The notes: generated by a model not told the origin, from the letters alone. A stretch of DNA of 64,000 nucleotides from Actinernus sp. WN-2022 (GCA_030867875.1 JAOWCC010000286.1:1488001-1552000), one strand, 5' to 3'; positions 39,601 through 43,328 are shown, counted from the stretch's first letter. Made by a program: numbers and translations.

Positions 39601-42600
39601 GGGACTTCTTGTGCGTGGTCGTACTTTTGGTGTTGCCTTTGCTTTTACAACTGCAAGTTTCATGGCGAGTCTTTTTGACCACGTGCTTGACCGTGGAACA
39701 TGTTATCTTCAGAAAAGCGCTTTGCGATGTCACTTAGCCTGGACTCAATAACTTGCTTCAGATTGTCAGTTAAGTTGATTGAAGAACTAAGTCAACGGTA
39801 GACTTAATTGTAGCATCGGTGGTGGCGTCAAGGATTCCAAGTGTTGTTATCGCTCGTCTTCTAATAAAATAACTGCAATGTGGAGTCAGATGCTTTCACA
39901 GACCGAAAGAAGAACATACTGGTTATACTACTTATATACTCATATGCATATTGAAATAGAAAACAAATACCTGCTAACCTGCGTGACGCATATATTTTTA
40001 TATTATCTGTTTGATGACCCCAAAACGTAGCTTTTGTGTCGGAATGACCACGGAATAGATTCGAAAAACTTCATCAAAAAGTGGAAAATATGAACTTCCG
40101 GTTAACACGTATTTTGAGCTATGACGACACAAGTAAACCGGAAGTACGGAAACAGGAAGTACATAAACCGGAAGTACGAAATGTAGTACTTATCTAACTC
40201 TCTGTGTTTTGTACAAGGTTTACCTCAAATTCGCATTCTCAATTTATTGTGTTTGCGGGAGTTCAAATAAGCCGTGCCATACCATTCACTACTTCCCAAA
40301 ATATGAGAATTTGCAGAGGCAATGGGTGCAACTCAAAGGTACGGACTTGAAGCGAACGTCGGACCACTCGATCTTATATACATGCCCCCATATACATATG
40401 AAGACGTCCATGAAGGAGTTGGGAATAAAACAAAGAAATACCCTTGTTCCTGAGGCTGTACCTGTCATTCAGTCCCAGACTAAAACAAGATGCAAGTTCT
40501 AACATTTCGAAAAGAGGCAGAGATCCAGAAGCAAGTTGTGCTCCACGTGGTGCAGTAAAATGAGGGTATATTGAATACCAGCAAAACCAATACAGTTAGT
40601 GATTTATGTATATATCCTGCATATATTTGACATCCTTACAATCTCTGCCCCTAATGGGCCCTTTGCAGGAATGCGATCACGTGGTTGTACTGCATGGCAA
40701 AGCAATCTTACTTCATTTATTTAAAGGCACTTGTACGAGATCGGTAGTGTTATAAGCAGAACCTGTTTGTAAATAATATTTATCGCATACATACTGAGAT
40801 TTACGAATGGAATCACTCATGCGAAAACTCACTTCACAATTTTCCTTAGCCAATCAGAATCGCGAAACGAATTTTTCACACGTGCGAAAAGCGTTTCGTC
40901 CAATCAGAAAACACCTGCCAAAACATCTCGGGTTTTCAAACTGGACTTGAGCTCGGAGGCGCCACTTTCATTCACTACGAAAGTTGGAGGTTTTGACTTT
41001 TTTTTTAACTAATGTAATATTGACCTGTAAACAGCCAACTAACGATGTTAACACTTCCAAGTCAATTGAGGAGTATATTATCGACCAAGAAAACAAAATC
41101 ACAAGAGCAAAAACTTAGAGAAACAGCCGTAAAGTTACTCAAAGAGACAAAGAAGAAGCGAAATTCTACCGAAAGAACTCAACAGATATTGAGATAATCT
41201 ATGTGAAATCATTCTTAGTGTCAAAAGAAAATACGGCGAAGATGACGAGCTTTCAATCCTTCGTGGAGTGATTTCAACTTCCATAGCCCATCGACATTTG
41301 AAAAATCGTAAATATTCTGTGACAGAGAAAACCTACAAGCCGTGGAGATGTCTGGAAACCGTCGTAGCAAACAACTTGGACAAAAGCAGGTATACTAATC
41401 TATTGACGATGTAAACTTGCAAACTTTATTTGTTGAATCAAAGACAGTTTCATATTGATGTTGAAAACTATTTCAAGGCTGATGTCAGTTCAGAAAGTAA
41501 GATTTTCTTTCCATTTTGATTGTATCGAGCATAAATTTTAGTCTACGTTGAGTCGGATACGAAATGCAAAACAAAAGTAATCTCTATATACAACACTGTC
41601 AGCCGTGTTGTATCACATATCCAAACACACTGAGAACTGAACTTGAAAAACGACGCAAAGCGAAGTTTTTAAAACTCAGTTCGAGGTGTTTGGATATGTG
41701 ATACAACACGGCTGACAGTGTTGTATATGGCTTCTCCAACGAATTAACCATTGAAGAGAAAACGGAGAAGAAAGTCTGGATAATTTGTGCAAGTGTTTCA
41801 TCACATATCCAAACTCCTTCACGCTTGTTATTTTCTTTGTAATGTTGTCATGAATTATTAATGAGTTTGAGAAATGCTATTTTCCACCTCCAATCGATTG
41901 TAGATCTTTCTAAAACAGCGTTTTAAAGATAGCTTGCCATGCAGCATCCATGGCAACGCCTTTCCCATGGGGATCACGAACTCAATTTATTCGTTAATGA
42001 AGTATTATATCAGCACGTGACTGTATTCTGCAAAGGGTCTATTCATGCTATGTTCTGGATTTCATTTGTCAGCTGTTATGGATAATTTTAAAACAAATGG
42101 CATGAGTTATTATACGCTTATAAAACAATATTTACTCGTTTCCATCATGGTGAGATCTAGAATTAGCATACTGTTGTCGGTATGGATAATGTATGGCAGT
42201 TTCAAGGACACCAAGGCACGTAGAATGCAACACAGAATGCTCTGTTAAGTACTTCAATTTGGTTGATTTCACAACAGCAGTTGGCAAGCAAATGATTTTG
42301 CGACAGTTGGTTTGGCGTTGCATACTTCACACTCGAATTATGACATTTAATTTGTGATAATTGAAATATTTATGCAGATTAACATGTAAAAGACAAGTAA
42401 AGACTCGTCTTTACTCACTGTCCATCACTCACTCTATTACGTTTTATGCGTTGATCATTTTGTTTGCCTCTTTCACTTCTGCTTCCTCTCTTTCTGGTCT
42501 ATTTCGTATTCTTGGTTCGTACCTGTAAGGATATACTATGCCTCTCCTTCCTCGTCTTGCTCTTCCTGTACTATTCATAGCGGGAATTACCAGAATATCC

Positions 42601-43158
42601 ACTTAAATTTACGGAACAATCGCATGTCATGCCCTCCAGGCGCCATGACTCGTAGCCGTGGGTTCCACTTGTGACGTCATAGCAAGATGCGAGCTTTCAA
42701 TCAGAAGTGAGCATTTTTATACCAAACATTGCGGAATTTGACCGTTTATCATTAGAATTCGACAAAATAATCCTCAAATTCGTTTTGTGAGTGATTCTGT
42801 ATTACATTAGAATTAGTAAGATGTAAGTGGTTTACTTGCCTTTTAATATTTAACAGTGTGCTGTTATTTAATATACTTTTTTTTAGGTAATGCCGGTGAT
42901 TCACTGAGTTACCAGCGCGGTCAGCCATTCAGCACCAAAGACAGAGACAATGACAGTAAAGGTGGTAACTGTGCTGTCAGGTATAAGGGTGCGTGGTGGT
43001 ATAACAACTGCCATTACTCTAACCTGAACGGTTTGTACCACAATGGTACGCACTCCTCAGTTGCTGACGGTGTGAACTGGTACCACTGGAAAGGGTATTA
43101 CTACTCCGCCAAGCGAGCCGAGATGAAAATCCGTCCACTTGGTTTCCAAATTGATTAA
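3362..43158 (+). CDS. PAN-EGF-fibrinogen-related (FReD) secreted protein, 8 coding exons
   Basis: Join of 3365-3683, 5645-5797, 6062-6184, 7859-7981, 9535-9660, 25029-25117, 33091-33382 and 42887-43158. All eight segments are flanked by AG and GT, phases match at every junction, and the sum is 1497 nt, that is 498 residues plus stop. Domain order is PAN/apple (about residues 28-100), an N-terminal FReD half (about 120-157), three cbEGF (158-281) and a full FReD (about 284-495). The family consists of extracellular, calcium-dependent, carbohydrate- or acetyl-group-binding recognition proteins (ficolin, tachylectin and cnidarian FREP types). A role in recognition or adhesion is inferred. Introns 5, 6 and 7 are expanded by transposons yet the reading frame is clean, so the gene is probably functional. 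The 5' end is uncertain: a separate signal-peptide exon may lie upstream. The particular orthologue is not recognised. Confidence 0.85.
3711..4055 (+). mobile_element. tRNA-derived SINE, copy 1
   Basis: The head has an A-box-like GGTTAGCTCAGTTGGCAGAG and a B-box GGTTCGAATCC, the RNA polymerase III promoter of tRNAs, but the arms do not fold into a tRNA. The body (CCTTGGGCAGGAACGT, GGGGGACGTGAAAGAACCTG, ACAACAGCCTG) is shared with the copy at 26131. The 3' tail runs into AT-rich sequence. It begins 27 bp after the donor of exon 1 of the FReD gene. Confidence 0.8.
4817..4940 (+). pseudogene. SAP-domain-like coding fragment
   Basis: The frame encodes [18 protein letters not shown], then [20 protein letters not shown], ending at a potential donor GAG|GTGCAA (4941). 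[14 protein letters not shown] is the helix-extension-helix core of a SAP DNA-binding domain, as found at the N-terminus of transposon- or recombinase-like proteins in invertebrates. An ATG at 4817 is one base out of frame, so a 1-bp deletion near 4825 is likely. No partner exon was recognised. Confidence 0.45.
5348..5497. mobile_element. 150-bp foldback MITE
   Basis: Ends TATAGATGGGTTGCA and TGCAACCCATCTATA are inverted repeats. A second inverted pair, GGCGGCCATGTTGGTGTACC and its complement, lies inside. TA may be the target. No coding content. Confidence 0.7.
5645..5797 (+). CDS. Exon 2: orphan N-terminal half of a FReD-like domain
   Basis: Enters in phase 1 after the AG at 5643-5644 (or at 5651, same phase) and leaves before GTGAGC at 5798. 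It encodes about 51 residues with the signature C-x-EI, then GRYWIDPD, then V-x-CDMT. This is the opening segment of fibrinogen-related or Caspr-type domains, where the first disulphide forms. The remaining two thirds of a FReD do not follow; the next exon is an EGF module. The segment parallels exon 6, which has [11 protein letters not shown]. It is therefore probably a partial domain, as in contactin-associated proteins. Confidence in it being a real exon is high because phase and splice sites fit. Confidence 0.8.
6062..6184 (+). CDS. Exon 3: calcium-binding EGF module 1
   Basis: A 123-nt exon, phase 1-1, between TTAG and GTAATT. It encodes DVDECASG and then the six-cysteine EGF pattern with [10 protein letters not shown]. 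The D-V-D-E-C start together with C-x-N-T-x-G-S-Y is the calcium-binding EGF signature, including the Asn hydroxylation consensus. Symmetric phase 1-1 exons can be duplicated without frame damage; compare exons 4 and 5. Confidence 0.9.
6586..6617. repeat. (TTA)n microsatellite
   Basis: About ten TTA/ATT units in intron 3. The rest of intron 3 (6185-7858) is AT-rich and shows no gene. Two short (AAT)n runs occur near 7300. Confidence 0.8.
7859..7981 (+). CDS. Exon 4: calcium-binding EGF module 2
   Basis: Another 123-nt phase 1-1 exon, nearly identical to exon 3 ([15 protein letters not shown] shared). It has the cbEGF consensus [10 protein letters not shown] and six cysteines. It lies between TTAG at 7855-7858 and GTAATA at 7982. 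The flanking intron sequence also matches that around exon 3, which shows a recent segmental duplication. Confidence 0.9.
8173..9457. mobile_element. Putative TIR element split by a non-LTR insertion
   Basis: ACCGTAAAATCG at 8173 and CGATTTTACAGTA at 9444-9457 are inverted. Between them, 8185-8520 is unique sequence and 8527-9443 is a non-LTR fragment. The short terminal match makes this tentative. Confidence 0.35.
8527..9443 (-). pseudogene. Non-LTR retrotransposon fragment (minus strand)
   Basis: On the minus strand, broken frames contain a YADDA box near 9250, [14 protein letters not shown] near 9320-9340, and [20 protein letters not shown] (about 9030-9090), all standard CR1/jockey-type RT blocks. 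The 3' end appears near 8527 where a short repeat (GATAGATAGATT) acts as tail. The 5' part is missing. Confidence 0.7.
9535..9660 (+). CDS. Exon 5: calcium-binding EGF module 3
   Basis: A 126-nt phase 1-1 exon after TTTAG, with donor GTAACG at 9661. It encodes [15 protein letters not shown] and [10 protein letters not shown] with the full six-cysteine cbEGF pattern, and has one extra codon at the 3' end (TEG). It is more diverged from exons 3 and 4 than they are from each other. The next intron, 15.4 kb long, begins directly with a TTAA-flanked MITE. Confidence 0.9.
9688..9997. mobile_element. TTAA-flanked MITE at the start of intron 5
   Basis: TTAA at 9688-9691 is followed by AGGGACTGTGTCACG. 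The other end reads CATGACATAGTCCCTTTAA (to 9997). The inverted ends and TTAA flanks suit a piggyBac- or Kolobok-type non-autonomous element. A relative with ends AAAGGGGCTATGTCA lies at 55.87 kb. Confidence 0.65.
9924..10297. repeat. 77-bp tandem array, five copies
   Basis: Copies start at 9924, 10001, 10078, 10155 and 10232 (marker TTTGTAGCCAATTAACATCC) and are nearly identical. The unit is the 3' end of the adjacent MITE, including its CATGACATAGTCCCTTTAA terminus, so the array arose by amplification of the transposon end. The last copy is diverged. Confidence 0.9.
10298..12780. other. Intron 5 sequence with no recognised gene
   Basis: Contains a foldback fragment at 10405-10460 (CACAGCTGTGGC region, related to 24572-24622), an unrecognised 129-codon minus-strand frame at 10623-11012, a small minus-strand frame near 12180-12260 and a MITE end with GCCAATCAGAGCGCTTGG at 12590-12612. 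None can be assigned a function. Confidence 0.4.
10623..11012 (-). other. Unrecognised 129-codon open frame
   Basis: A continuous frame with a Ser/Thr/Pro/Gly-rich middle (about residues 30-62) and a more hydrophobic C-terminal half. No motif, no signal peptide and no related neighbour was recognised. It lies antisense within intron 5 of the FReD gene. It could be a decayed transposon exon or chance. Confidence 0.2.
12793..13075. repeat. 84-bp minisatellite, left array (about 3.5 copies)
   Basis: The unit contains ATTAGAAAGATGTTCATTCT, AAGTGAATACAATGGAGCCA and GACAGAACACAATAGACTCC. The same unit forms a second array at 18547-18925, on the other side of Gypsy element 1. The period is divisible by three, so minus-strand open frames with 28-residue repeats appear. 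Confidence 0.9.
13147..13195. repeat. Pyrimidine-rich 12-bp repeat
   Basis: Four near-copies of CGTTCTTCTCT follow each other. Sequence from 13200 to 13689 is otherwise without recognised features. Confidence 0.6.
13695..14042 (+). repeat. 5' LTR of Gypsy 1 with nested element
   Basis: Begins TGTAGTGTTTATACATCCGG and ends GGTACATAACA. Without the 185-bp insert and its 5-bp duplication it is 158 bp, the same as the 3' LTR. Confidence 0.92.
13741..13925. mobile_element. 185-bp TIR element nested in the LTR
   Basis: Ends CAGTGGCGGATCCAGG and CCTGGATCCGCCACTG are perfect inverted repeats. The flanking CATGT at 13736-13740 and 13926-13930 is a 5-bp target duplication; the intact 3' LTR has a single CATGT here. 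Too short to code. The superfamily is not clear from these ends. Confidence 0.9.
14066..15028 (+). CDS. Gypsy 1 gag polyprotein with two zinc knuckles
   Basis: A 320-codon frame starting 24 bp after the LTR and just past the primer-binding region. The N-terminal part is a retrotransposon gag-type capsid segment (basic, [11 protein letters not shown] near residue 22, [15 protein letters not shown] near residue 110). Two CCHC knuckles follow at about residues 209-224 (CFNCDREGH, with a longer last spacing) and 231-244 (CANCGKYGH). The frame ends at TAA 15026-15028, directly before the protease motif, in the same frame. The product packages element RNA. The stop may be a mutation or a recoded gag-pro junction. 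Confidence 0.85.
   Translation: MSEKTLPALDLSGPASQVAERWRKWKRAFEYYAEGKGIESIKKKTSQLLHFAGMEVQYIFEDLQDPGPVPAEGDNAYKVAIRKLDSYFKTEENIPYERHVFRQLAPNDGETADQFMVRLKQQARHCNFGGSLEDNLRDQLIEKLKNFELKRKLLETPNITLTEALNKSRAWEAAGRQAENMTVPQQREEGNINAVKTSYGAGEKKSRKCFNCDREGHLARDRNCPAKGKKCANCGKYGHFAACCRGESDRREPKGNGDKRRGAPYRQSHQSNTNYAGDQEASDSDESSAFAFTVTDQMGERCNATFSEEPVIKVRINGIP
15029..15480 (+). pseudogene. Gypsy 1 protease segment (interrupted)
   Basis: In the gag frame, directly after the TAA, comes [13 protein letters not shown], the aspartic protease active site (D-S-G variant of DTG). The frame continues to another TAA at 15359-15361, then reads the linker to RT up to about 15470, where a one-base frame change is needed to enter the RT frame. 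Two stops and one shift mean this copy cannot make a contiguous polyprotein without recoding. Confidence 0.8.
15496..18117 (+). CDS. Gypsy 1 pol: reverse transcriptase, RNase H, integrase
   Basis: An 873-codon open frame; the listed start is only the first GTG of the frame, because the true polyprotein continues from upstream. RT blocks include [15 protein letters not shown] (about residue 68) and the catalytic [10 protein letters not shown] (about 131). RNase H has [12 protein letters not shown] (about 281) and [11 protein letters not shown] (about 320). The integrase zinc motif H-x3-H...C-x2-C is at about 494-535, and the DDE core is D in LALDLLG (about 555), D in LRTDNGS (about 612) and E in NGEVERQN (about 646). 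All catalytic residues are present. The protein copies element RNA and inserts the DNA. Confidence 0.92.
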   Translation: MKDLIDKDIVERVDGPTSWVSPVVVAPKASGDIRLCVDMRRANEAIVRERIPMPTVDEVLENLNGSTVFSKLDLRLGFHQIELQEESRDITTFATHDGLFRYKRLIFGVNSAPEKYQQIIRQVVSDINGVQNIADDLIVHGKDNDEHDRNLYKVIQRLEEKNLTLNAEKCAFRMDNVVFMGLLFSKYGIGPTEEKVRAVLEATCPTTPAEVRSFLGMVAFSARFIPKFATIAEPLRAISRKGVPFTWGKEEEESFKELKQQLASAPVLAYFDKDAHTRVIADASPVGLGAVLVQEKNGESRAVCYASRSLSNVERRYSQTEKEALALVWACERFNLYLYGLQTFDLVTDHEALKVIYSRGSKPSARIERWVLRLQPYNYKVCYVSSRDNIADALSRLTKVPASREYRHDDEHVRMVTLQAVPAALKIQEIERMSAEDKELQLVRGCLVSGDWDRAPKPYLMVRNELPFIGQVILRGTRIVVPQALRKRVTDLAHEGHQGIVKTKERLRSKVWWPGIYKDAERKCRECYGCQLVTKQSIPPLVKPTRMPERHWQDLALDLLGPMPTGEYLLVLVHYFSRWIEVDVIHSTNTEVIVKCLDAQFSRHGVPTTLRTDNGSNLVSKEMERYLTEMGIKHKLTTPLWPRANGEVERQNRSLLKAMRAAHAERRNWRTELNKFLLAYRSTVHTTTGKSPAELLYKRNLSTKLPDIDDLCGSGEEGYQEVRDRDAEKKQLGTDYVDKKRQAAERDIQAGDLVLLEKRKENKLSSHYESEPYQVTARYGDQMQLKSSQGVEYKINIQHTKRFINPVTEPIEPSVIDPVAVLIREPTPGPELEVQLSQRDAKEQIGANQEPQITRRSGRITRPPNNLSDYVTS
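18227..18384 (+). repeat. 3' LTR of Gypsy 1
   Basis: 158 bp, TGTAGTG...ATAACA, preceded by the polypurine tract at 18211-18226 and followed by ATTGC. One mismatch to the 5' LTR (about base 31). Confidence 0.93.
18547..18925. repeat. 84-bp minisatellite, right array (about 4.6 copies)
   Basis: The same unit as at 12.8 kb, more homogeneous (GATGTTCGTTCTAT variant). A 148-codon minus-strand frame with a perfect 28-residue repeat spans it; this follows from the 84-bp period and is not evidence of a gene. Bases 18930-19554 are AT-rich with nothing recognised. Confidence 0.9.
19560..19738 (+). repeat. 5' LTR of Gypsy 2
   Basis: Starts TGTTACGTAGCTTGATTGAC and ends AAAGACGTGACA. Contains AATAAA-like GAATAAAGC near its middle, a possible polyadenylation signal. 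Confidence 0.92.
19823..20350 (+). CDS. Gypsy 2 gag (capsid part)
   Basis: A 175-codon frame beginning [13 protein letters not shown]. It carries the gag helical region ([67 protein letters not shown]). The TGA stop cuts it before the zinc knuckles, whose residues ([15 protein letters not shown]) appear in another frame at about 20545-20595. The break is a mutation. Confidence 0.8.
   Translation: MGEETRPGIYGKVNKYNSVDDLESYTEQLDFYFIASQVTDYKTKKAILLANLSAETFQLLKDLVMPAKTKDEAITYEVIVNKLKEHTKPERSELVARYEFDNRSRKPGESVCAYVATLKHMAVDCKFSDAMRKERLRDRLVSGIKDDKMLREMLKEKLSDLTFDNAVRKCLAIEH
20351..22120 (+). pseudogene. Gypsy 2 protease, RT and RNase H remnants
   Basis: The protease motif [12 protein letters not shown] is at about 20749-20784. 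The RT is damaged: the frame through [16 protein letters not shown] jumps near 21232 to sequence encoding [12 protein letters not shown] in a different frame, so the intervening finger region is missing. The catalytic [11 protein letters not shown] is near 21410-21440, followed by a stop. RNase H blocks [16 protein letters not shown] and [10 protein letters not shown] are at about 21950-22055. Several frameshifts and stops occur. Confidence 0.85.
22121..23596 (+). pseudogene. Gypsy 2 integrase remnants
   Basis: The zinc motif [13 protein letters not shown]...CQGCQ is at about 22485-22600. The core has D in LHVDFVGPV (about 22675). After a frameshift near 22815-22830 come D in [17 protein letters not shown] and E in [11 protein letters not shown], and after another shift near 22980 the C-terminal part ([33 protein letters not shown]) runs to the stop at 23594-23596. 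The last residues are a short EDYS repeat. DDE residues exist but in three frames. Confidence 0.88.
23687..23865 (+). repeat. 3' LTR of Gypsy 2
   Basis: 179 bp, about seven substitutions relative to the 5' LTR, most near the 3' end (AATCAGGTGAACCC versus AATTAGTTCAACCC). Confidence 0.92.
23886..24060 (+). other. Unrecognised 57-codon frame next to Gypsy 2
   Basis: [20 protein letters not shown] begins a short charged frame that ends at TAA. The same frame stays open for about 50 more codons after the stop. No family was recognised. It may be a remnant of an element into which Gypsy 2 inserted. Confidence 0.2.
24340..24625. mobile_element. MITE fragment with GAAATACCACTC repeat
   Basis: Contains GGTAATAGCATGATTCGTAG, a pair of GAAATACCACTC motifs 42 bp apart and TTAGGTCATGTTATAAT. 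Matching pieces occur at 29472-29590 and 30755-30860, so this is a dispersed family that has inserted three times in introns 5 and 6. Confidence 0.6.
24812..24941. repeat. Foldback repeat in intron 5
   Basis: Arms begin TTGATTGAGTTAGGTCGGGA and end CCTCCCTCAATCAAT. The inner ATATTTGGTTCTCG pairs with CGAGCCAAATACG. Confidence 0.55.
25029..25117 (+). CDS. Exon 6: start of the C-terminal FReD
   Basis: An 89-nt exon, too short to stand out as an ORF. It enters in phase 1 after GAAAG (AG 25027-25028) and ends in phase 0 at AAG before GTAGAG (25118). It encodes [19 protein letters not shown] and EPFK, the canonical opening of a fibrinogen-related domain. The phase-0 exit matches exon 7, which starts GTG-TAC-TGT to give PFK-VYCD. 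This exon links the EGF modules to the FReD across the 15.4-kb intron 5. Confidence 0.85.
25118..25930. other. Intron 6 start, no gene seen
   Basis: AT-rich intron sequence after the donor of exon 6. An antisense 78-codon frame (25590-25826) has no recognisable motif. Confidence 0.4.
25936..26080. mobile_element. Foldback MITE, copy 1
   Basis: Arms of about 55 bp begin TTACATGGCCGCTTGGACAT and end ATCTCCAAGCGGCCATGTAA. The loop contains CAGCGCAGCGAACGAGTAATA. The same element lies at 60108-60250. Confidence 0.85.
26131..26370 (+). mobile_element. tRNA-derived SINE, copy 2
   Basis: A-box GGCTAGCTCAGTTGGTAGAG and B-box-like GAGTTCGAATCAG; the spacing is enlarged by a local duplication of TAGAGCA. 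The body matches copy 1 at 3711 (CTTGGGCAGGGACGT, GGGGGACGTTAAAGAACCTG, ACAACAGCCTG). The 3' part is truncated. Confidence 0.8.
26405..26472. repeat. Double palindrome GATATCTTCACGTGTGAAGATATC core
   Basis: The palindrome occurs twice in succession (about 26418-26440 and 26448-26470). Related single motifs flank the foldback at 60.0 kb. Confidence 0.8.
26684..26905. repeat. 107-bp direct duplication
   Basis: CTCATCTCGAGTGCAGAAAC recurs at 26684 and 26791. Each unit includes ATAAACAGTGTGATGATAAA and an inverted TTTATCATA stretch. Confidence 0.75.
27395..27510 (+). pseudogene. Short RT fragment of another non-LTR family
   Basis: The frame encodes [14 protein letters not shown] then [12 protein letters not shown], a conserved N-terminal RT block of CR1-type pol. 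It ends exactly where the (CAA)n tail of element B begins. Confidence 0.55.
27508..29503 (-). mobile_element. Non-LTR retrotransposon B (minus strand, 5'-truncated)
   Basis: Read on the minus strand it runs from the N-terminal RT (29503-29060: [39 protein letters not shown]), through [14 protein letters not shown] near 29020 and [10 protein letters not shown] near 28920, a FADDAN box near 28640, [17 protein letters not shown] (28440), to the C-terminal region ending at 27836. A 3' UTR with GCCAGTACTTTA and a (CAA)n/(GTT)n tail at 27508-27535 follow. Several frame breaks are present. The endonuclease domain is absent. Confidence 0.85.
27836..28387 (-). pseudogene. Element B pol C-terminal region
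   Basis: A 183-codon frame with [57 protein letters not shown] and a Tyr-rich end. It is the C-terminal portion of CR1-type RT and closely resembles the fragment at 895-1367. Confidence 0.8.
30898..32455 (-). mobile_element. Non-LTR retrotransposon C (minus strand, internal deletion)
   Basis: The tail is a hexamer repeat (TTCAAG)n at 30898-30925. Minus-strand frames: 31290-31577 (C-terminus, [17 protein letters not shown]), 31591-32196 ([54 protein letters not shown]) and 32156-32401 (endonuclease-RT linker, [20 protein letters not shown]). The linker joins directly to the late RT, so the early RT has been deleted. Confidence 0.8.
32430..32470. repeat. 20-bp tandem duplication
   Basis: GGATTGATACTTTGATCGCA occurs twice in direct succession at the upstream border of element C. 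Confidence 0.85.
32762..33105. repeat. Tandem duplication of the intron 6/exon 7 border
   Basis: GGAATTGTGATGATTTTTCC occurs at 32764 and 32972. The upstream unit ends with CTATCAG and GTGTACTGTGACCAG (32946-32960), the first 15 bases of exon 7, then diverges; the second unit ends in the true exon. If the upstream acceptor were used the frame would stop after about 23 codons. Confidence 0.8.
33091..33382 (+). CDS. Exon 7: central part of the FReD
   Basis: Starts in phase 0 after TTATTAG and ends in phase 1 before GTAAAC (33383). It encodes [42 protein letters not shown] and a YSG end. These are diagnostic FReD blocks ([12 protein letters not shown] and GEFWLGL). About 97 residues, with no stop or frameshift. 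A second, decoy copy of its acceptor and first 15 bases lies 145 bp upstream at 32946-32960. Confidence 0.93.
33625..35685 (+). mobile_element. Non-LTR retrotransposon D (plus strand, broken)
   Basis: Plus-strand pieces in order: the linker region (33680-33900), [20 protein letters not shown] and [14 protein letters not shown] (34020-34270), [19 protein letters not shown] in another frame near 34447, the [15 protein letters not shown] box near 34680, [13 protein letters not shown] (34810), [20 protein letters not shown] (34920) and [13 protein letters not shown] (35070). The 3' end has GAAAATGCGCTATATAAATA followed by (ATT)n at about 35660-35685. At least four frame changes or stops. CR1/Rex-like lineage; lies in intron 7 in sense orientation. 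Confidence 0.85.
35686..38450. other. Intron 7 sequence with repeat fragments, no gene
   Basis: Contains a possible non-LTR tail AATGAAACTTGAAACTTGAA near 37045, a segment at 37398-37478 that recurs at 39275-39360 (ACTAACCTTGGAATAACTAC), and two overlapping antiparallel frames at 37708-38043 with no recognised motif. Confidence 0.4.
38457..38522 (+). repeat. tRNA-like head of a SINE
   Basis: GGGTGGCGCAGTGGTTAAGC is an A-box and GTGGTCGATTTCCGG a degenerate B-box of a Ser/Leu-like tRNA. No body or tail follows, because a foldback repeat starts at once. Confidence 0.5.
38530..38674. mobile_element. Foldback MITE
   Basis: Arms GTCTAATACTTTGACAAAT and ATTTGTCAGAGTATTGGAC are inverted, with further pairing inside (TATGCATGGCATTGT against AACAATGCTATGCATA). 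Confidence 0.8.
39089..40005. repeat. Direct repeat pair flanking 0.6 kb
   Basis: CTTTCACAGACCGAA and ACTTATATACTCATATGCAT occur at about 39105-39155 and again at 39892-39950, each followed by AAACAAATGCCTGCTA or AAACAAATACCTGCTA. The left copy is interrupted by about 60 extra bases. Between them is a minus-strand frame (39539-39733) with no recognised motif. This may be a duplicated transposon end. Confidence 0.6.
40248..40475 (+). pseudogene. THAP zinc-finger-like coding fragment
   Basis: Within a 97-codon frame, the segment [18 protein letters not shown], then [15 protein letters not shown], then C-P-H-I-H and finally VPEAVPVI follows the C2CH THAP plan (Cys pair, HxFPK, W, late C-x2-H, AVPxI). 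THAP domains are DNA-binding modules of P-element and Kolobok transposases and of some host factors. The start codon lies in an unsupported context and a possible acceptor TACAAG precedes at about 40217. Probably a transposon exon remnant. Confidence 0.5.
41045..41389 (+). pseudogene. Unrecognised exon carried by transposon copy A
   Basis: From ATG 41045 the frame reads [20 protein letters not shown] and a basic stretch to TAA at about 41195. A one-base shift restores an open frame, [20 protein letters not shown] then [20 protein letters not shown], up to a donor CAG|GTATAC at 41390. About 115 residues in total, strongly basic. No family was recognised. Position inside the TIRs suggests an element-encoded or captured gene. 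Confidence 0.35.
41586..41727. repeat. Near-perfect hairpin, arms of about 43 bp
   Basis: ATATACAACACTGTCAGCCG starts the left arm and CGGCTGACAGTGTTGTATAT ends the right. The loop is about 55 bp. A further fragment (TCACATATCCAAAC) follows at 41802. Confidence 0.9.
42041..42850. other. End of intron 7, no gene seen
   Basis: Mixed AT-rich sequence with a pyrimidine-rich stretch at about 42470-42510. It leads to the T-rich acceptor of exon 8. Confidence 0.4.
42887..43158 (+). CDS. Exon 8: C-terminal part of the FReD and stop codon
   Basis: Follows a T-rich tract and TTTTAG. Phase 1 entry restores a Gly codon, and the exon then encodes [62 protein letters not shown] and a TAA stop at 43156-43158. 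The DRDND loop is the FReD calcium site. The NNCH step and the WKGYYYS segment form the known ligand-binding face, and the two cysteines of the second disulphide are present. No loss of key residues is visible. Confidence 0.93.
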
Positions 43159-43328
43159 CTTTTGATTTTGCACAGGTAATGGCTCCATCATTAACCTTCA
43201 CCGTACTTGTTTTATAGTCATTATGATACCAAAACCATTTCTGCAAAGTGGAATTTAACTTCACATGACTTCATAGCAGTAACTCGGTCAAAGTGAGAGT
43301 TCTACTAGTAATATTTATTTGATACCTG

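Larger units (their letters stand above)
40656..42040. mobile_element. 1.4-kb DNA transposon, copy A
   Basis: The ends GGCCCTTTGCAGGAATGCGA and TGTATTCTGCAAAGGGTCTA are inverted repeats (core CCCTTTGCAG). Terminal sequence on both sides is shared with copy B at 48.15-49.09 kb, for example GGCACTTGTACGAGATCGGT and GGCAACGCCTTTCCCATGGG. It carries an unrecognised coding exon (41045-41389) and a perfect hairpin (41586-41727). Confidence 0.65.
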
